In this document: piece after piece, positions 34,563 through 45,720 of the stretch
Layout of the letters: every line of letters begins with the position of its first letter
How positions within the stretch are numbered: the stretch's first letter is position 1
NCBI GenBank assembly: GCA_025175895.1
Contig: CM045996.1
Location: forward strand, 110,721,179 to 110,785,178
Origin: Wurfbainia villosa
Taxonomy: Eukaryota > Streptophyta > Magnoliopsida > Zingiberales > Zingiberaceae
Direction of reading: 5' to 3'
DNA length: 64,000 nucleotides
Program-made: the position numbers and the translations under genes
The notes under the pieces: generated by a model
Database searches by the model: none
What the model was told of the DNA's origin: nothing
Seen by the model: the letters and a program-made list of their open reading frames with translations, nothing else

Positions 34563-36518
34563 TGCAGGTATCCGTGTCATATCGCATGTGTTCGCGGGCG
34601 AAACACTTCACACAACCACAGCGGAAACAAAATACATGTCGGATCCCTCTAGAGATCCATGAAATACATATAAATCTATTATCCTACTTTGTCTAGATCT
34701 TATCTAGAAGAAGAAGTATACCTTTGCTGCGAAGCCCTTCGCAACCCTGCAAGTCAAATACAGTCGGATCTCAATACGGTTAGGACAACCGTATCTACAA
34801 GGTATCCACACGAATGCTCTCTTGGAGAAGGAGATGAACCTTTGGTTGTGATAGCAACTACACAAAGGCTCTCCACCAAAGACTATGGCTTGGCCAAAAG
34901 GAAGGGAGGTGGAAAAATGGAAGCCAAGCATAAAATGGGATACCTCCAGAAAATGGGATGCACGACCACACAAAACCAATGAAGAAAAATGAAAATCCAC
35001 TTCTTCATTCACCCTTCACATTGAGAAGAGAAGAGACTCAATCCAATTTCATTTTTCCATGCATTAAATCTCTCTTAATGCATTAATCTCCCATTTGCAT
35101 GAAACTCCCATTTGCATCCATTAAATCCCATTTGCATGCAATAAATCACATTTGCTTTGCATGCATTAGCCTCCATTTGCATGTAACATTGAGAGATTTT
35201 GAAATCCCATTTCATGCAAGATTAATCATCATTAATCATGCAAATCTCATTTTGCATTAAATCCTATTTCATGCAAAACTCCCATTTGCATGCATGCATG
35301 CAACGTTGAGGCATTATATCCTATTACATGCAATTAATCCATTTCATGCATTAATCTATTTGCATCCATGATTAATCATCATTAATCATGCTTAGCTTCT
35401 TCAATTGGTTTCACATGAGTCTAACTCAAAATAAACCAATTTGAGTCTAACTCAAATTTAGCCAAGCAATGAGTCTAACTCATTCTAGTCCATTCAATTA
35501 ACTAATGATTCATTTAGTCAAACTAAAATGAACACTTCTCCAAAACATGTTCTTTGTGTGTGACCCTATAGGCTCTCATAACGTTGGCAATGTATCTAAA
35601 ACCATTTTAGATACATAAGCAATGAGTGACATCTAGCAATACATCATTTCTACCCAAGCTACAAGAAAGTCGAGATCCGACAACATTTTCGTGACTATTA
35701 TCATTTATGACGGTGTCGTTCTATCCTTGATATCTTAGATCGATCAATGAAGCATAGACCATGTCATCCCCTTATCGATCTTTGTGTTTCTTGATCCCCA
35801 AGTAGACTTACTCAAACAAATGAGCTCAATATCTCATATTGACTCATTTGAGCATGGTCATGCATTTCGTGGTCATACTCTATCAAGAGGCCAAAGATAC
35901 CACTCCCATCATATGGGAGGGATAGATCTCATCTACATCACTCACATCCTCCGCATAATTCGTTACATACCCAGTGATCACCGTTATAGTGAACCCTATT
36001 ACTGGTGACATTAGACGATACCAAAGTACATAACTCCTTATGTAGGGAACTGTAGTGACTTCAGGTCTAAGGACTACACATACGAATAGTCACATGAGAA
36101 AGTATATGACACTCATATAACGATCTATGACACTTTCTCATGGTGGGTCAATTCTATATATATATTCTCCAATATATATACCCATGTGTCAATGTGATAT
36201 CACATATCCATGACTTGTGAGATCAAGTCATCCATTGACCTACAGGCTAGTATCAATGTATCAATATAGCCCTTTTTCTATTAATACAATACTTGAATAT
36301 TTAAGAATAGTATTCTCTATAGCTTCTCATAATCAATTCTACCAATTGATATTCTGTAGATAAGAACCTACTATTCAAGGATATTATTATATTTATTTAG
36401 CTGGCACACACATAAAGTAAATATAATAATCAATCTTTTTCTTTATTAATATAAGATATGACACAAAAGTTTTCCTCATCAATCATCTCATAATTGGCAC
36501 TAATGGTTCTTACTAACA
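34563..36518 (-). repeat. Right (5') LTR of element C
   Basis: It is 1956 bp and complete, with TG at 34563 and TAACA at 36518 on the plus strand. It is the uninterrupted reference for the left LTR and shows where elements D (near 35286) and B (near 35879) went in. CTGTA (36519-36523) follows and may be the target copy; the partner lies outside the window. Confidence 0.88.
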
Positions 36519-36807
36519 CTGTACTCTACAACCCTGATGGTGTACTATCAAACATTTATAGCACAGTAGTATTTATCGATAGTCCTCAATCGTACCTATT
36601 GCCTTCAGACTCAATAACCAATATTAGTACCCCAAAGTCAGATTCAATTAGAATGGAGGCACTCTACCATTCACTTGGGGGCACAACCAACCAGTTCAAG
36701 AGTTGGATGTGTTTAGGTGATTACTCGAGAGGAAACACAACGGACTGATGGGTCGTTTATTGGGAGTCTTATTTTAGTTTATGATGGTACCTAGGAGTTC
36801 TGTTAAA

Positions 36808-37020
36808 TGTTCCCAAGCACCTTCCTTATTCCCAAACACCTAGCCTTATCATCGGGCACCTAGTTCTATTCTCTAGCACATAGGCTTATTCTCGAGCACC
36901 CTTTTTATTCCTGAGTACCTAGCCTTATCACCGAGCACCTAGTTCTATTCTTGAGCACCATCCTTTCCCCGAGCACCCTTTTTTCTTGCCGAGCACCATA
37001 TCTTCTTACTGAGCACCAGC
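36808..37020 (+). repeat. Degenerate tandem array of GAGCACC units
   Basis: About eleven copies of (C/T)GAGCACC-like units lie at spacings near 20 bases, many followed by TAGCCTTAT or TAGTTCTATT. Confidence 0.65.
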
Positions 37021-37514
37021 CTTCTGCTTTAGTATCAGTTGATTGCTTTATTACGATAGTCGACTGCCTGATGATAGTCCTTACATTCATACTTTCTTAA
37101 TCGTCCGATCACCAGTTTTTTTACCCCAGTCTTCATTGTGCATAATAGTTGTCTCTTAATATCCCAAGAGGCATTATAGTCAATTGAGCTGGAGAGAAAG
37201 GCAGTGGCTATTTCCTATATAAAGAATTGGAAAGGAAGGGGAAGGGATAGATGTTTCTCTATCTGGTGCGCGGAGATAACTCTTCTTCTTCCTTTATTCT
37301 CTTATCTTTTACTATACTCTTCTTGTCTCATCGATGGATACTGACTTGAGCATCGGAGGGGCCGCATCGATAAAGCTGACCCACCCAAAGGGCTCAATTC
37401 TATTGCAGATCAAAAACCTTAGGAACATCTTCACAAATCTTGCATATTTCGCTTCTTACAACGAAAGAGGAGAAGGGATCCGAGCGTTCCAAAAAAAAAG
37501 GAGCACCATCTAAT

Positions 37515-37531
37515 TGGCATTGTCTGTGGAA
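37515..37531 (+). other. Possible degenerate gypsy primer binding site
   Basis: TGGCATTGTCTGTGGAA resembles the TGGCGCCGTCTGTGGGAA found after many plant gypsy LTRs, with C-to-T-like losses. No paired LTR is visible. Confidence 0.35.
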
Positions 37532-38653
37532 ATCTGAAAAAAAAGTTGCTAGCTCTTGCTAGGGTTCAACACATCCTCCTCCTTTGCTCTAGCTTCAATG
37601 ACTCAATTCCTAGAAGTTGGTATCACGAGTTTTTGGGATTGCTGTGATTTCTGAATTTGGTAGCACTCGCCAGATCTGATATTCTGTCATACTATTGGTA
37701 TAAACATTCATTAGATTTGATATTCTATCATACTATTGATCTGATGTTCCCATTGAGGGTTACTTTTTCATTGGAATAGTTGTAGTAGTTTGATAGTTTA
37801 TTGTTGGAGTTTTCCCTTTGAGAATTGTTACAAGTCCATTGTTCAATTGCATGTGTTTCACTCCTCATCTGGATTCTTTTCATGTTTAATGGCTCCAATC
37901 TGGATTAGCCTACTAAGTTTTATTACAATTGGCTTTGAATCAGATTGCGAAGGTTATCAAGGTTACATTGTTCTGTGTCAAATTAGGCAGAATGTGCAGT
38001 TTCAGGTGTTTTGTTCCATTAGTTAATTCATTAAAGCTTCTACACTTGCTACTGGAATTTGTTCCTTGCGTTGAACTCTCCCTAGTGTAGGGTGTGATGC
38101 TGAAATTTGATGATATGATTTAGTTTCTGAAACTATTTTCAAACTTAGGGTTGATCTCGAAGCTAAGTGATAGCCTAAAGTTGGATTTGCCTAGAATATT
38201 CCTGAGATTGATTTTAGCCGATTCTTGATCATTTTTCTGCTTTAATTGATTCTTTCCTTTTAACTTTTTAGTTGCATACATGCTCCATTTTTTATATGTG
38301 CAAAGTATTGCTCTCTAAAATGCTATTGCTTATTTTTTACAGGCTTCATTTTTAGCTACATACGACCTCATGTTGTTGCTCATTAAAATGTTGGGATGGC
38401 ATTAGTTTCAATATTGTAATTGCATTTGTTTCAGTCATTCTGGCCTCTCAAATTGATATGATTTATATTAGATTGGGTATCGTTTATACTAGTAGGAAAT
38501 ATTTTTTATACATGCAGAGTATTGGCTGTTAGTATTGGGAGATGGTGATTGTCGTGATTTTTGAATTTTTAAAATTCTATGAACGATGCTTGTGGTTTGT
38601 GATGTTTCTATTTTTTCCCTTATTGGATGTTGTTGTCTTTTTCTTTTTAGTGT

Positions 38654-40129
38654 TGATGCACGCGAGCACAACCTCAAATCTTCGATGAGAATCATCGAGG
38701 ACTCGAAGCGCTAGCTCGCGCTCAACGCCCGCAAGTGCACAGATGTCATCAAATAATAAAAGATTATCAATCCCACAGAGACTGAGATTCGAGTACCATA
38801 TGTTCAATGAATCTTGTTATTCAGAGTGAATATTGTGAAAATGAGGGTTGTGAGGTTGACGACAATCCTAACTCTAGTTCGGTGTCACTCGAAGGAAGGA
38901 AGAAAGGTTCAAAGTTCCCTAAGAGGATTCTAGGACTTCGGTTTCACTTGTGTGTTATTGGAACATGCTATCAACTAAATGTTTTCTAAATCTCTAATTA
39001 CGATCTTGCAGAAGGATCATCGTAAATTTGCCCGGTGAACTTTTTCTTCTACCGGGAACTATCTATTCCTAACCAAGATGACCTTTCGGATCATCAGAGC
39101 TCAGGGGGTTGGTACCATTAGGAACCCTCTGTCACTAAGGTCCCTCAACCCTTCTAGAGTTAATTTCTCCTACTTTGGCCCTTCTGCTAAGATAGACTAT
39201 TAAGTATGAGGATGTCCTAATAATCCCTATGAAGAGTCGGAACGTATTTCATCTCCTAGTCTATCATATTCTATTATCTACGGTTATCGTAGGGAGGACG
39301 ACCGTAAAGTTCCTCCTTGGTTCTCCTGGATCTTTGACACAAAGGTTGTCATCCTTTGTATCGGTTATGCGCACTAGATATAGAATCAAAATATAATTTT
39401 TATCCATCCAAACAACAATTGCAAACATAAATTCAAGAACAGAAAATATATTCGAACTAGCATGTCCAACATACACAAGCTACTCCCTAATCCTAGAATC
39501 GAAGTATCTACTCCATAGATGTAAGAGAACAAACACAAGCATCATAAAATGAATTATTACAATGTAAAAATATTTAAGAATGAAATTATAGTACTCTTGG
39601 TCATTCTCCTTGGCGTTGGAGCACAGATTTCGGTCCTCGAGCTGCTTCTTTCCTCCCAGTGTGAGTCTCTGGTGCTTTTAGAGTACCTTCTTACCGTCAC
39701 AGCCGTTCGGCCCCCCCTAGGATTTGGGTGTGCCTTCCTATTTATATATGTGAAGCCGACTCCTCAAAAATCCCATGAAAAATCCTAGTCACATCAAAAT
39801 AACCCAGTGTCACACGACCGTGTGGATCCACAAGGTCAACTGTGTGTGGCGCTAGGCCTAGCCGTCTTTGTGGTTTGGACACACCCATGTGGAATTCACA
39901 TGACCGACTGTGTCCGCCTCTGTTCTACCCACTTAATGTTTTCCTTTTGCTCCCAAAGTGTGTTGTTTTCCTATAAAATGTCGTCCTGCACACAAAAGCA
40001 ACTAGAACATATCTCTAAACCAGAAAATAGGAAATGCATGCGAACCAAAGTAGAATATGCATGAAACAAGTATAAAATGTAATGAGATGTGAGTGAAAAC
40101 TACTAAAATCCTATATGTTTTGCTCACAT
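38654..40129 (-). repeat. 3' LTR of element H
   Basis: It starts TGATGCACGCG on the plus strand and is diverged from, but aligned throughout with, the LTRs of element G (shared CCTCAAATC, TATCAATCCCACAG, ACACAAGCTACTCCC). It stops at GCTCACAT, where element G is inserted. Confidence 0.8.
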
Positions 40130-41492
40130 TGATGTGAACGAACGCGACCTCAAATCTCGTGATGGAGACCATCGAGGACTCAAAGCGTGCGCTCGCGCTC
40201 AACGCCCACAATTGCACGGATGTTGTCAAGTAATAAAGATTATCGATCCCACAGGGATTGGGATTCGAATACCAATATACTCAGTGGTTGTAATTGTTCG
40301 GACATAACTTTAGGAGGTTTCGATTGATGAGAGATGTCAGTGGACTTAACTCTATACAGTGTCACATGGAAGAGGAAAGGAGTGTGCCGAGGTCTTCAAA
40401 GGTGATTCTAGGACTTCGGTTTCACTTATGCATCACAAAACAATGTTATCAATTGGCGTTGTCTAGATGTTTAGCTATGGTTTTATGGAAGGGACATCAT
40501 ACACTCTTCCGCAGAGTCGCCACATCTACCGGGAGCTATCTCTGCCTAAAAGGATGGGATAGACAGTACGAGGATGTCAAATCAATCCCTACGATAAACC
40601 GTTTCGATTCCACCGCACCCTTCTACCGACAGTTACAGAAGATCAAGTTTACCCCTAGGTTCCTTATATAAAATCCCCTAAATCATAGATACGAGGGTTG
40701 TCATCCCTTGTATCGCCTAAGCACAGCAGATAGAAAACAAAACACACATAGATATAGTAAAAATAACTACCAATTGTCAAATCAAACTCATAGGCAGAAT
40801 TTAACATGAACTAACATTGTATGTGTACACAAGCTACTCCCTAATCCTAGAATTGAAAGTACTACTCCATGTATATGAAGGAAGAATCACAAAGCATGTC
40901 TATGTTCAAATACATAAGGAATAAAATGCAGGAACAAAGATTTAGAATGCTTTCGTGGTCTTCTCTCCGGCGTTGAAGTGTAAGGCGTGGACCTCCGGCG
41001 ACATTCCTCCTCCCCGTTGCGAGTTACCAAATTTTTTTAGGGTTTCAGTGTGCCATCCTAGCCATCGTGCCTCCTCCCTAGGGTTTGGGTGGAGCCATCC
41101 TTAAATAGACATCGCCTCGAACCGTTGTAAAAATTCGGAAAAAGCTTTAGTCACGCAAATCTGTCGGGCCACCACACAGCCGTGTGTTTCCACACGACTA
41201 GCCATGTGTGGCCCTGGGGTGCTGATCTCGCCCATTGGACACGACCATGTGAATCTACATGCCCTAGTCGTGTCCCATTCTGTGTCTAGCTGTGAAATGT
41301 CCTTTTGCTCCGAAAACGCATCTTTTTCTCCCGAAATACTAACTTGTATACAAATGTACAACGAGCAGACCTCCGAACCAGAAAATAGAAAATGCTTACA
41401 AAATAGAGTAACATATGCATGAAACTAATACAAAATGAAATGAGATGTGAGCGAAAACTACTCCTAAAACCCTATATGTTTTGCTCACATCA
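40130..41492 (-). repeat. 3' LTR of element G
   Basis: It begins TGATGTGAACG and ends TCACATCA, so the ends form an 8-base inverted repeat. It contains interrupted palindromes of the type CACACGNC...GNCGTGTG. Confidence 0.88.
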
Positions 41493-41530
41493 CTTCCCCC
41501 AGACTTAAATCTTTGCTTGTCCTCAAGCAA
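41493..41530 (-). other. Polypurine tract and conserved 3' motif of element G
   Basis: On the minus strand GAGGACAAGCAAAG and TTTAAGTCTGGGGGAAG precede the LTR, a known signature before the 3' LTR of plant gypsy elements. A second similar tract is at 42433-42446. Confidence 0.75.
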
Positions 41531-42466
41531 ACCTCAGTGCCATGAAATTTTTAAAAATATATTTTTCCATAATTAGCATGTTAACTAAATTTATCAAGTG
41601 ATATTTGCAATCAAAGCAAAATAAATATGTTCTAGAAATTCACTAAGTTAGCTCCTCGTACTCGTGCTAAGCGAACCATTCTTAGAGGATGCCCGTTCAA
41701 TGGTGAGTTAAGTCGTCACCCAATAACTTTCCTAAGGTTTCCGGCTCTTAGGTACTTACCTGCCCAAAGCAAGGGTTGTTCCCTAGATCTAGCATAAAGT
41801 CTCAAAGGCATGCACGATATTGAGAGAAATTGGTAGGTGTTTCCCCAATAACCTAACTCGGTCTCAAAGGGGCACCTAGCCATTTCCACCCACGACAAAT
41901 GTTTTTTATCCCTCATAATCTTTTTTCCTCTTCTCTTTTTTTTTTCATTTCTTTTTTGTCTTTATTTCTCTTTTTCTTTTCTCTCTTTTATTTTTTTCGG
42001 CTCATTGGGATTTTGATTTTTCCAAATGGGCTTACACAATCCGAGCATCTCTAGGCACTAAAATGCTAAACCTAGAGTCACCTATGGATTCCAAAGTACT
42101 AGACTACTGAAGTGAATCATAACTAGGTATGTACTAGATTCTCCCTTTCAGAATGTTCGACATGTGTAAGTGCAAAAATAAAGCTAACCAGTGTAAGTCT
42201 AGAACATTCAATAGAGCGAATAAAATAAAATACCACGATATAAATGAAGTTAAGCTACCTATGGGAACAACTCATGCAAGCAACTTTCAAAAATACTACT
42301 GAGGTAGCTTTACAGGTAACAAAAATTAAGTACTAAAAGAAACTCAACAACCCATGCATGAATAAATGAATGAAAATACCAGAAAAGAAACTACTGCTAG
42401 GAAACAAAACAAAAATAAACTTTGGGGTCTCTCCCCCAGACTTAAATGAAAATATACCTCTAATAT
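41531..42466 (-). other. 3' non-coding region of element G
   Basis: No gene is seen. A pyrimidine-rich tract on the plus strand (41926-42000, mostly T and C) has an equivalent at 47498-47582 in element H. Confidence 0.55.
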
Positions 42467-44004
42467 GGTGTACGAGGTGGAAATTCTGGGAGCCTCGGCA
42501 TCTCTAGATCCTGAGAAAACCTGTCGTTGAGCCACTGATGCCACAAGTACATGTGGTCGATCTGGGAGTTGGTGGATGCAGCGGGTGCTCGGTGCTCGTC
42601 CTCCCTAGCCCATTGCACCTGCTGGGCGTGCATGTGCTACTGCATCTCCCTCCAGTAGGCGGCCTCATCCTGGCGATGAACATCCTCCTCCTGGAAGTAT
42701 ATGCGGGCCTCGTCGTAGAACTCCTCAGCCCGCTGGAAATTCTCCCGGAATCCCTGGAACTCCGCCTACTGGTAGGCGCTCTGCTCCTCCCATCGCTGCC
42801 TCTACGTCTTCTGCTCAGTGTAAATGTCATCGAGGCGCGATCGAAACTCCGAGAAATCGTAGGCCGACGTGCCTGCATCCTGCTCAAAAGTAGAAAAAGG
42901 TGGTGGTGCAGGTGCAGGCTCATGTCAGAATGGACTAGGTGGGCTCTTATGCATGTGTGGACTAGAGAGAGAGTGATATAAAGGTGGAGAGATGGGTGCC
43001 GATGTAGATGGTCCCTCATGTGGAGGGGACTCCACTATCAAGTCCAAGCGCCAGTTGGCGCGTATAGCGATGGTGGTACGATCCGAGTCGGGGAGCCTAA
43101 GGGCCGTCAGATTTTTCCTTATAAAGCATAAAGAGTCTCCTTCTCTCACAATAATTTTCATGGCCATGCACACTCCTAGGTCGATCCTAGGGCTCCCCTC
43201 TATACTCTCTAATGTTGTGTAATCGTACCCCATCCTATGGCAAATGTGGGTAAGTATGCCTCCCACATTGATCTCTCCTCATGCTACTTTGCCCATCTTC
43301 ACTAAGTGTCTGATGAAGTGGGACCCTACATCGATGCTACTCCTTTCTTGTAACATATCCCATAGGCAAAGCAGCTCGCTAGCTCTAACTACACTGTCAC
43401 TCACCCCATGACCAAATATAGTACTGGCCATGATGCGGTGGAGGTATCGAAAGACGGAGTTTTAGAGGCGCAATGCTTTGGCCCTAGATGGGTCATAAGC
43501 GTGCTCCCCCGTCAACTCGGTCCAACATTCCCGAGAGTTGAACCCAATAGGGGTTCTTCTCTCTCCCCCACTTGGCAAGCCAAAGCATGAGTTCCATTGG
43601 TGAAGGGTCCACTCATGCTCAATGTTAAAAAGCCTAAAAGTTATCATACCCTCCTCGCTCTCTCTACCCGTTAAAATTTCCGCCTCTAATGAACTCAAAA
43701 GTTCTAAAACTATCCTAGGGTAGGATAGGTGCCTTATTCCCATAATCTCTTCCCACCCCATTTTTGCAAATAGGGCTTGAATATCACCCAACAACCCTAA
43801 AGACTCTAGCAAATCTTTATCTGAGTACCTAGTAGCAGTGAGTTTACAAGTAGAGAGCATATTATATCTATCTCTATGTTTATTATTGTAAAAAAGAAGA
43901 GTGGGTAGGGCGTTACCTTCCTCCGGAGCTTGAGGGGCATCGACTCTCCTTGTTCTTCACTCTGAGGCGCCGAATCGAGGTGCTACATGCTTGTTCCTCC
44001 TCAT
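42467..44004 (-). pseudogene. ATHILA ORF-1-like gene of element G
   Basis: One minus-strand frame can be followed from ATG 44004 through the conserved core, interrupted by TGA at 43957-43959, TAA at 43462-43464 and a TGA before 43266, with no frameshift in the core. Motifs that recall the ATHILA ORF-1 family (PF03078) are ITFRLFNIEHEWTLHQW, RYLHRIMASTIFG, DVGSHFIRHL and GGILTHIC. The C-terminal part is Glu/Gln-rich and partly broken. The function of this family is not known; it lies downstream of pol in Athila elements. The assignment is by remembered motifs only. The element H copy at 48200-49453 is a close relative. Confidence 0.65.
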
Positions 44005-44489
44005 CCTTGCTCCTTTTGGCTTCCTAAGAGGTTCAAAGTGTTTCTAGATGGTGGGGAAGATGAAATCACACGGCTAGGGAAAGAGCTTTCGAAGCACGCG
44101 GTGCAAATGGGGTCAAAACACACGGATCACTCCTTTTAACCTCGCATGCCACGGCCATGTGAAAACACACGGCTAGGTCGTGTACGCCTCGGGTCGGTCG
44201 GGCATGGCCCTGGGAAAACACACGGCCAGGCCGTGTGTCCCCCTTTTTCGCCCATTTATGCACCACAGTCCGAATTTTCTCATACACTTCGCCATGTAGG
44301 CTAATATGGATTTCATTTTTGCCTAGAAAAGTTCTTTTCTAGTCCTAACTCTAAATGGGATAGAAATCAAAACTAAACTCAAACAAATGCATGCAATGAA
44401 ATCAAAAAGGGAAATCTAAAACTAAACTTGGGTTGCCTCCCAAGAAGCACTTTGTTTAAGGTTTTTTAGCTCGACCTTATTCCTATGTT
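44005..44489 (-). other. Spacer between gag remnant and ORF-1 in element G
   Basis: In a complete Athila, pol lies between gag and ORF-1; here only about 480 bases remain, with no pol motif. It contains the palindrome ACACGGCCAGGCCGTGT near 44220. Confidence 0.55.
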
Positions 44490-45560
44490 TTATTTAAGGT
44501 GTTTGAATCTTGCTCGTGGGGGAGCAAGATATTTGCTCACCTTACACCTCCTCCCTTGTGGTCCCTTATCACCATATCTCTTAAATCTTGCTCGTGGAGG
44601 GGCAAGGTATTTATTAGCTGCCTTCCTTGGTTCAAGATTGAACATGCTTAGCCTCAAGTAATCATTAGGAGTTTGATCATAATATTCTATTTTGTCCAAA
44701 TGTTGCAAATAACATAACTCACCATGAACATCCTCAACAAAAGATTGGTTAGCATATTCTATCATGTCAAATGAAATTTTATCATTACAAATCGATAAAT
44801 GGGCTTCGTTATTGGTAGCTAAACCTTCGGTGAGGGTTATGGTAGGCTTTTCTAGATCCTTGAGGTTAGGAGGTGTTTGGATTGAAGCAATGTTCTCCTC
44901 GATTAAAGTATCAATTATATAATCCTCAAGTTCTTCTTCCAGTGGTGATTGAATTGATTGTCCTTCTTCACTTCCTATGTCATCTACGCCCTCCTTATTT
45001 ATTCGCTCAAAGTGAGTCTCCACCCTATTAGGTGTGATCCAGTCATTAAAGCCACCTTCTAGTCGTTTGGTTTCAATTCTAGCTAGATCCCGTTCCATCA
45101 TCTCTGCAAATTGTTGGCTATGCTCCTCGCATTCCCTAGTGAAATTATCTAGTGGGGCTTCTAAGTGGGGACTTGGTTCTGAATAAAATTTGCATGGTGA
45201 CTCATAGCTCTCATTCTCATTTTGGAAACAATATGAAGTCTCTATCTGTGAATGCCTCCATCGAAATTCAGCGTTCGCTGCTTGTTCTGTTCGAATGAAA
45301 TCTTCCATCATTTGCTCCAGTCGGGATTTAGGCGGACAATATTGAGGGTTTAAGTAGTGATGGTCATAACTACATAAATAGGAATCATCTTGAGGCCACG
45401 CGTTGTAATTGTAGGTGGCATATTTTTGTTCAAATTGTGAAGGTTCGAATATATCCGGACAATTATTAATAGTATGCCATGTTTCACCACAATGCTCACA
45501 ATAAATGTTACCAAAACTTACAACATTCGATTGACCATAATCATGAGTAATAGCATGCAT
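44490..45560 (-). CDS. gag C-terminal remnant of element G
   Basis: An open frame of 356 codons begins with ATG at 45560. It has a CCHC knuckle near the N-terminus (CEHCGETWHTINNC, residues 20-33), as in the C-terminal part of Athila Gag. Acidic and Gln-rich sequence follows, and KYLAPPRARFK is repeated twice near the end. The matrix and capsid parts are missing, so it may only bind nucleic acid. That it is open over 1 kb while ORF-1 is broken suggests either chance or later constraint. Alternatively the start lies upstream and is lost. Confidence 0.6.
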   Translation of the reverse strand: MHAITHDYGQSNVVSFGNIYCEHCGETWHTINNCPDIFEPSQFEQKYATYNYNAWPQDDSYLCSYDHHYLNPQYCPPKSRLEQMMEDFIRTEQAANAEFRWRHSQIETSYCFQNENESYESPCKFYSEPSPHLEAPLDNFTRECEEHSQQFAEMMERDLARIETKRLEGGFNDWITPNRVETHFERINKEGVDDIGSEEGQSIQSPLEEELEDYIIDTLIEENIASIQTPPNLKDLEKPTITLTEGLATNNEAHLSICNDKISFDMIEYANQSFVEDVHGELCYLQHLDKIEYYDQTPNDYLRLSMFNLEPRKAANKYLAPPRARFKRYGDKGPQGRRCKVSKYLAPPRARFKHLK

Positions 45561-45696
45561 CGTTATATGCAGGAATTTATAAATAAGGAAAGAGCAACTG
45601 AATAAACAAAACTGAAATAAAATAAAATAAGAAAAGTAAATCTATCCTAGGTCCAATCCAATTTACCACTGTTCGATTCGATATCGAATCGCTCAG

Positions 45697-45714
45697 TCCC
45701 CGGCAACGGCGCCA
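45697..45714 (-). other. Primer binding site of element G
   Basis: The minus strand reads TGGCGCCGTTGCCGGGGA just after the LTR, the Athila/gypsy type usually matched to tRNA-Asp. Confidence 0.9.
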
Positions 45715-45720
45715 AAAACT

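Larger units (their letters stand above)
9857..36518 (-). mobile_element. Element C: Ty1/copia retrotransposon with three nested insertions
   Basis: Read on the minus strand it has a right LTR (34563-36518), Met-tRNA-type primer site, leader, gag, protease, integrase, RT and RNase H, a polypurine tract and a left LTR that is cut off by elements D and A. Elements B, E and (inside E) F are inserted. Stops and frameshifts are frequent, so it is an old, inactive copy. Its RT resembles that of element I (shared SIYGLKQASRS), so the two belong to one copia lineage that I cannot name with certainty. Confidence 0.9.
36519..38653. other. Older sequence between elements C and H, no clear gene
   Basis: No protein-like frame longer than about 85 codons looks real here. 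The region holds a degenerate repeat array (36808-37020), a TATA-like TATATAAAG (37216-37224) and a possible gypsy primer-site remnant (37515-37531). It is probably a decayed gypsy LTR and leader. From 37540 to 38653 I see only AT-rich sequence. Confidence 0.45.

Noticed and set aside
34689..34982. A 97-codon frame in the right LTR of C
   Set aside because: It lies wholly inside an LTR, is not kept in the related LTR of element J, and shows no domain.
37334..37513. A 59-codon frame downstream of a TATA-like site
   Set aside because: It lies in what looks like an LTR end and leader, has no recognizable domain, and ends next to a primer-site remnant.
41926..42000. Pyrimidine tract as a terminator or intron signal
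   Set aside because: It is low-complexity sequence at the same place in G and H; nothing around it supports splicing or termination.
42538..43019. Frames on both strands of 42.5-43.0 kb
   Set aside because: They overlap the Gln/Glu-rich C-terminal end of the ORF-1-like gene in other frames.
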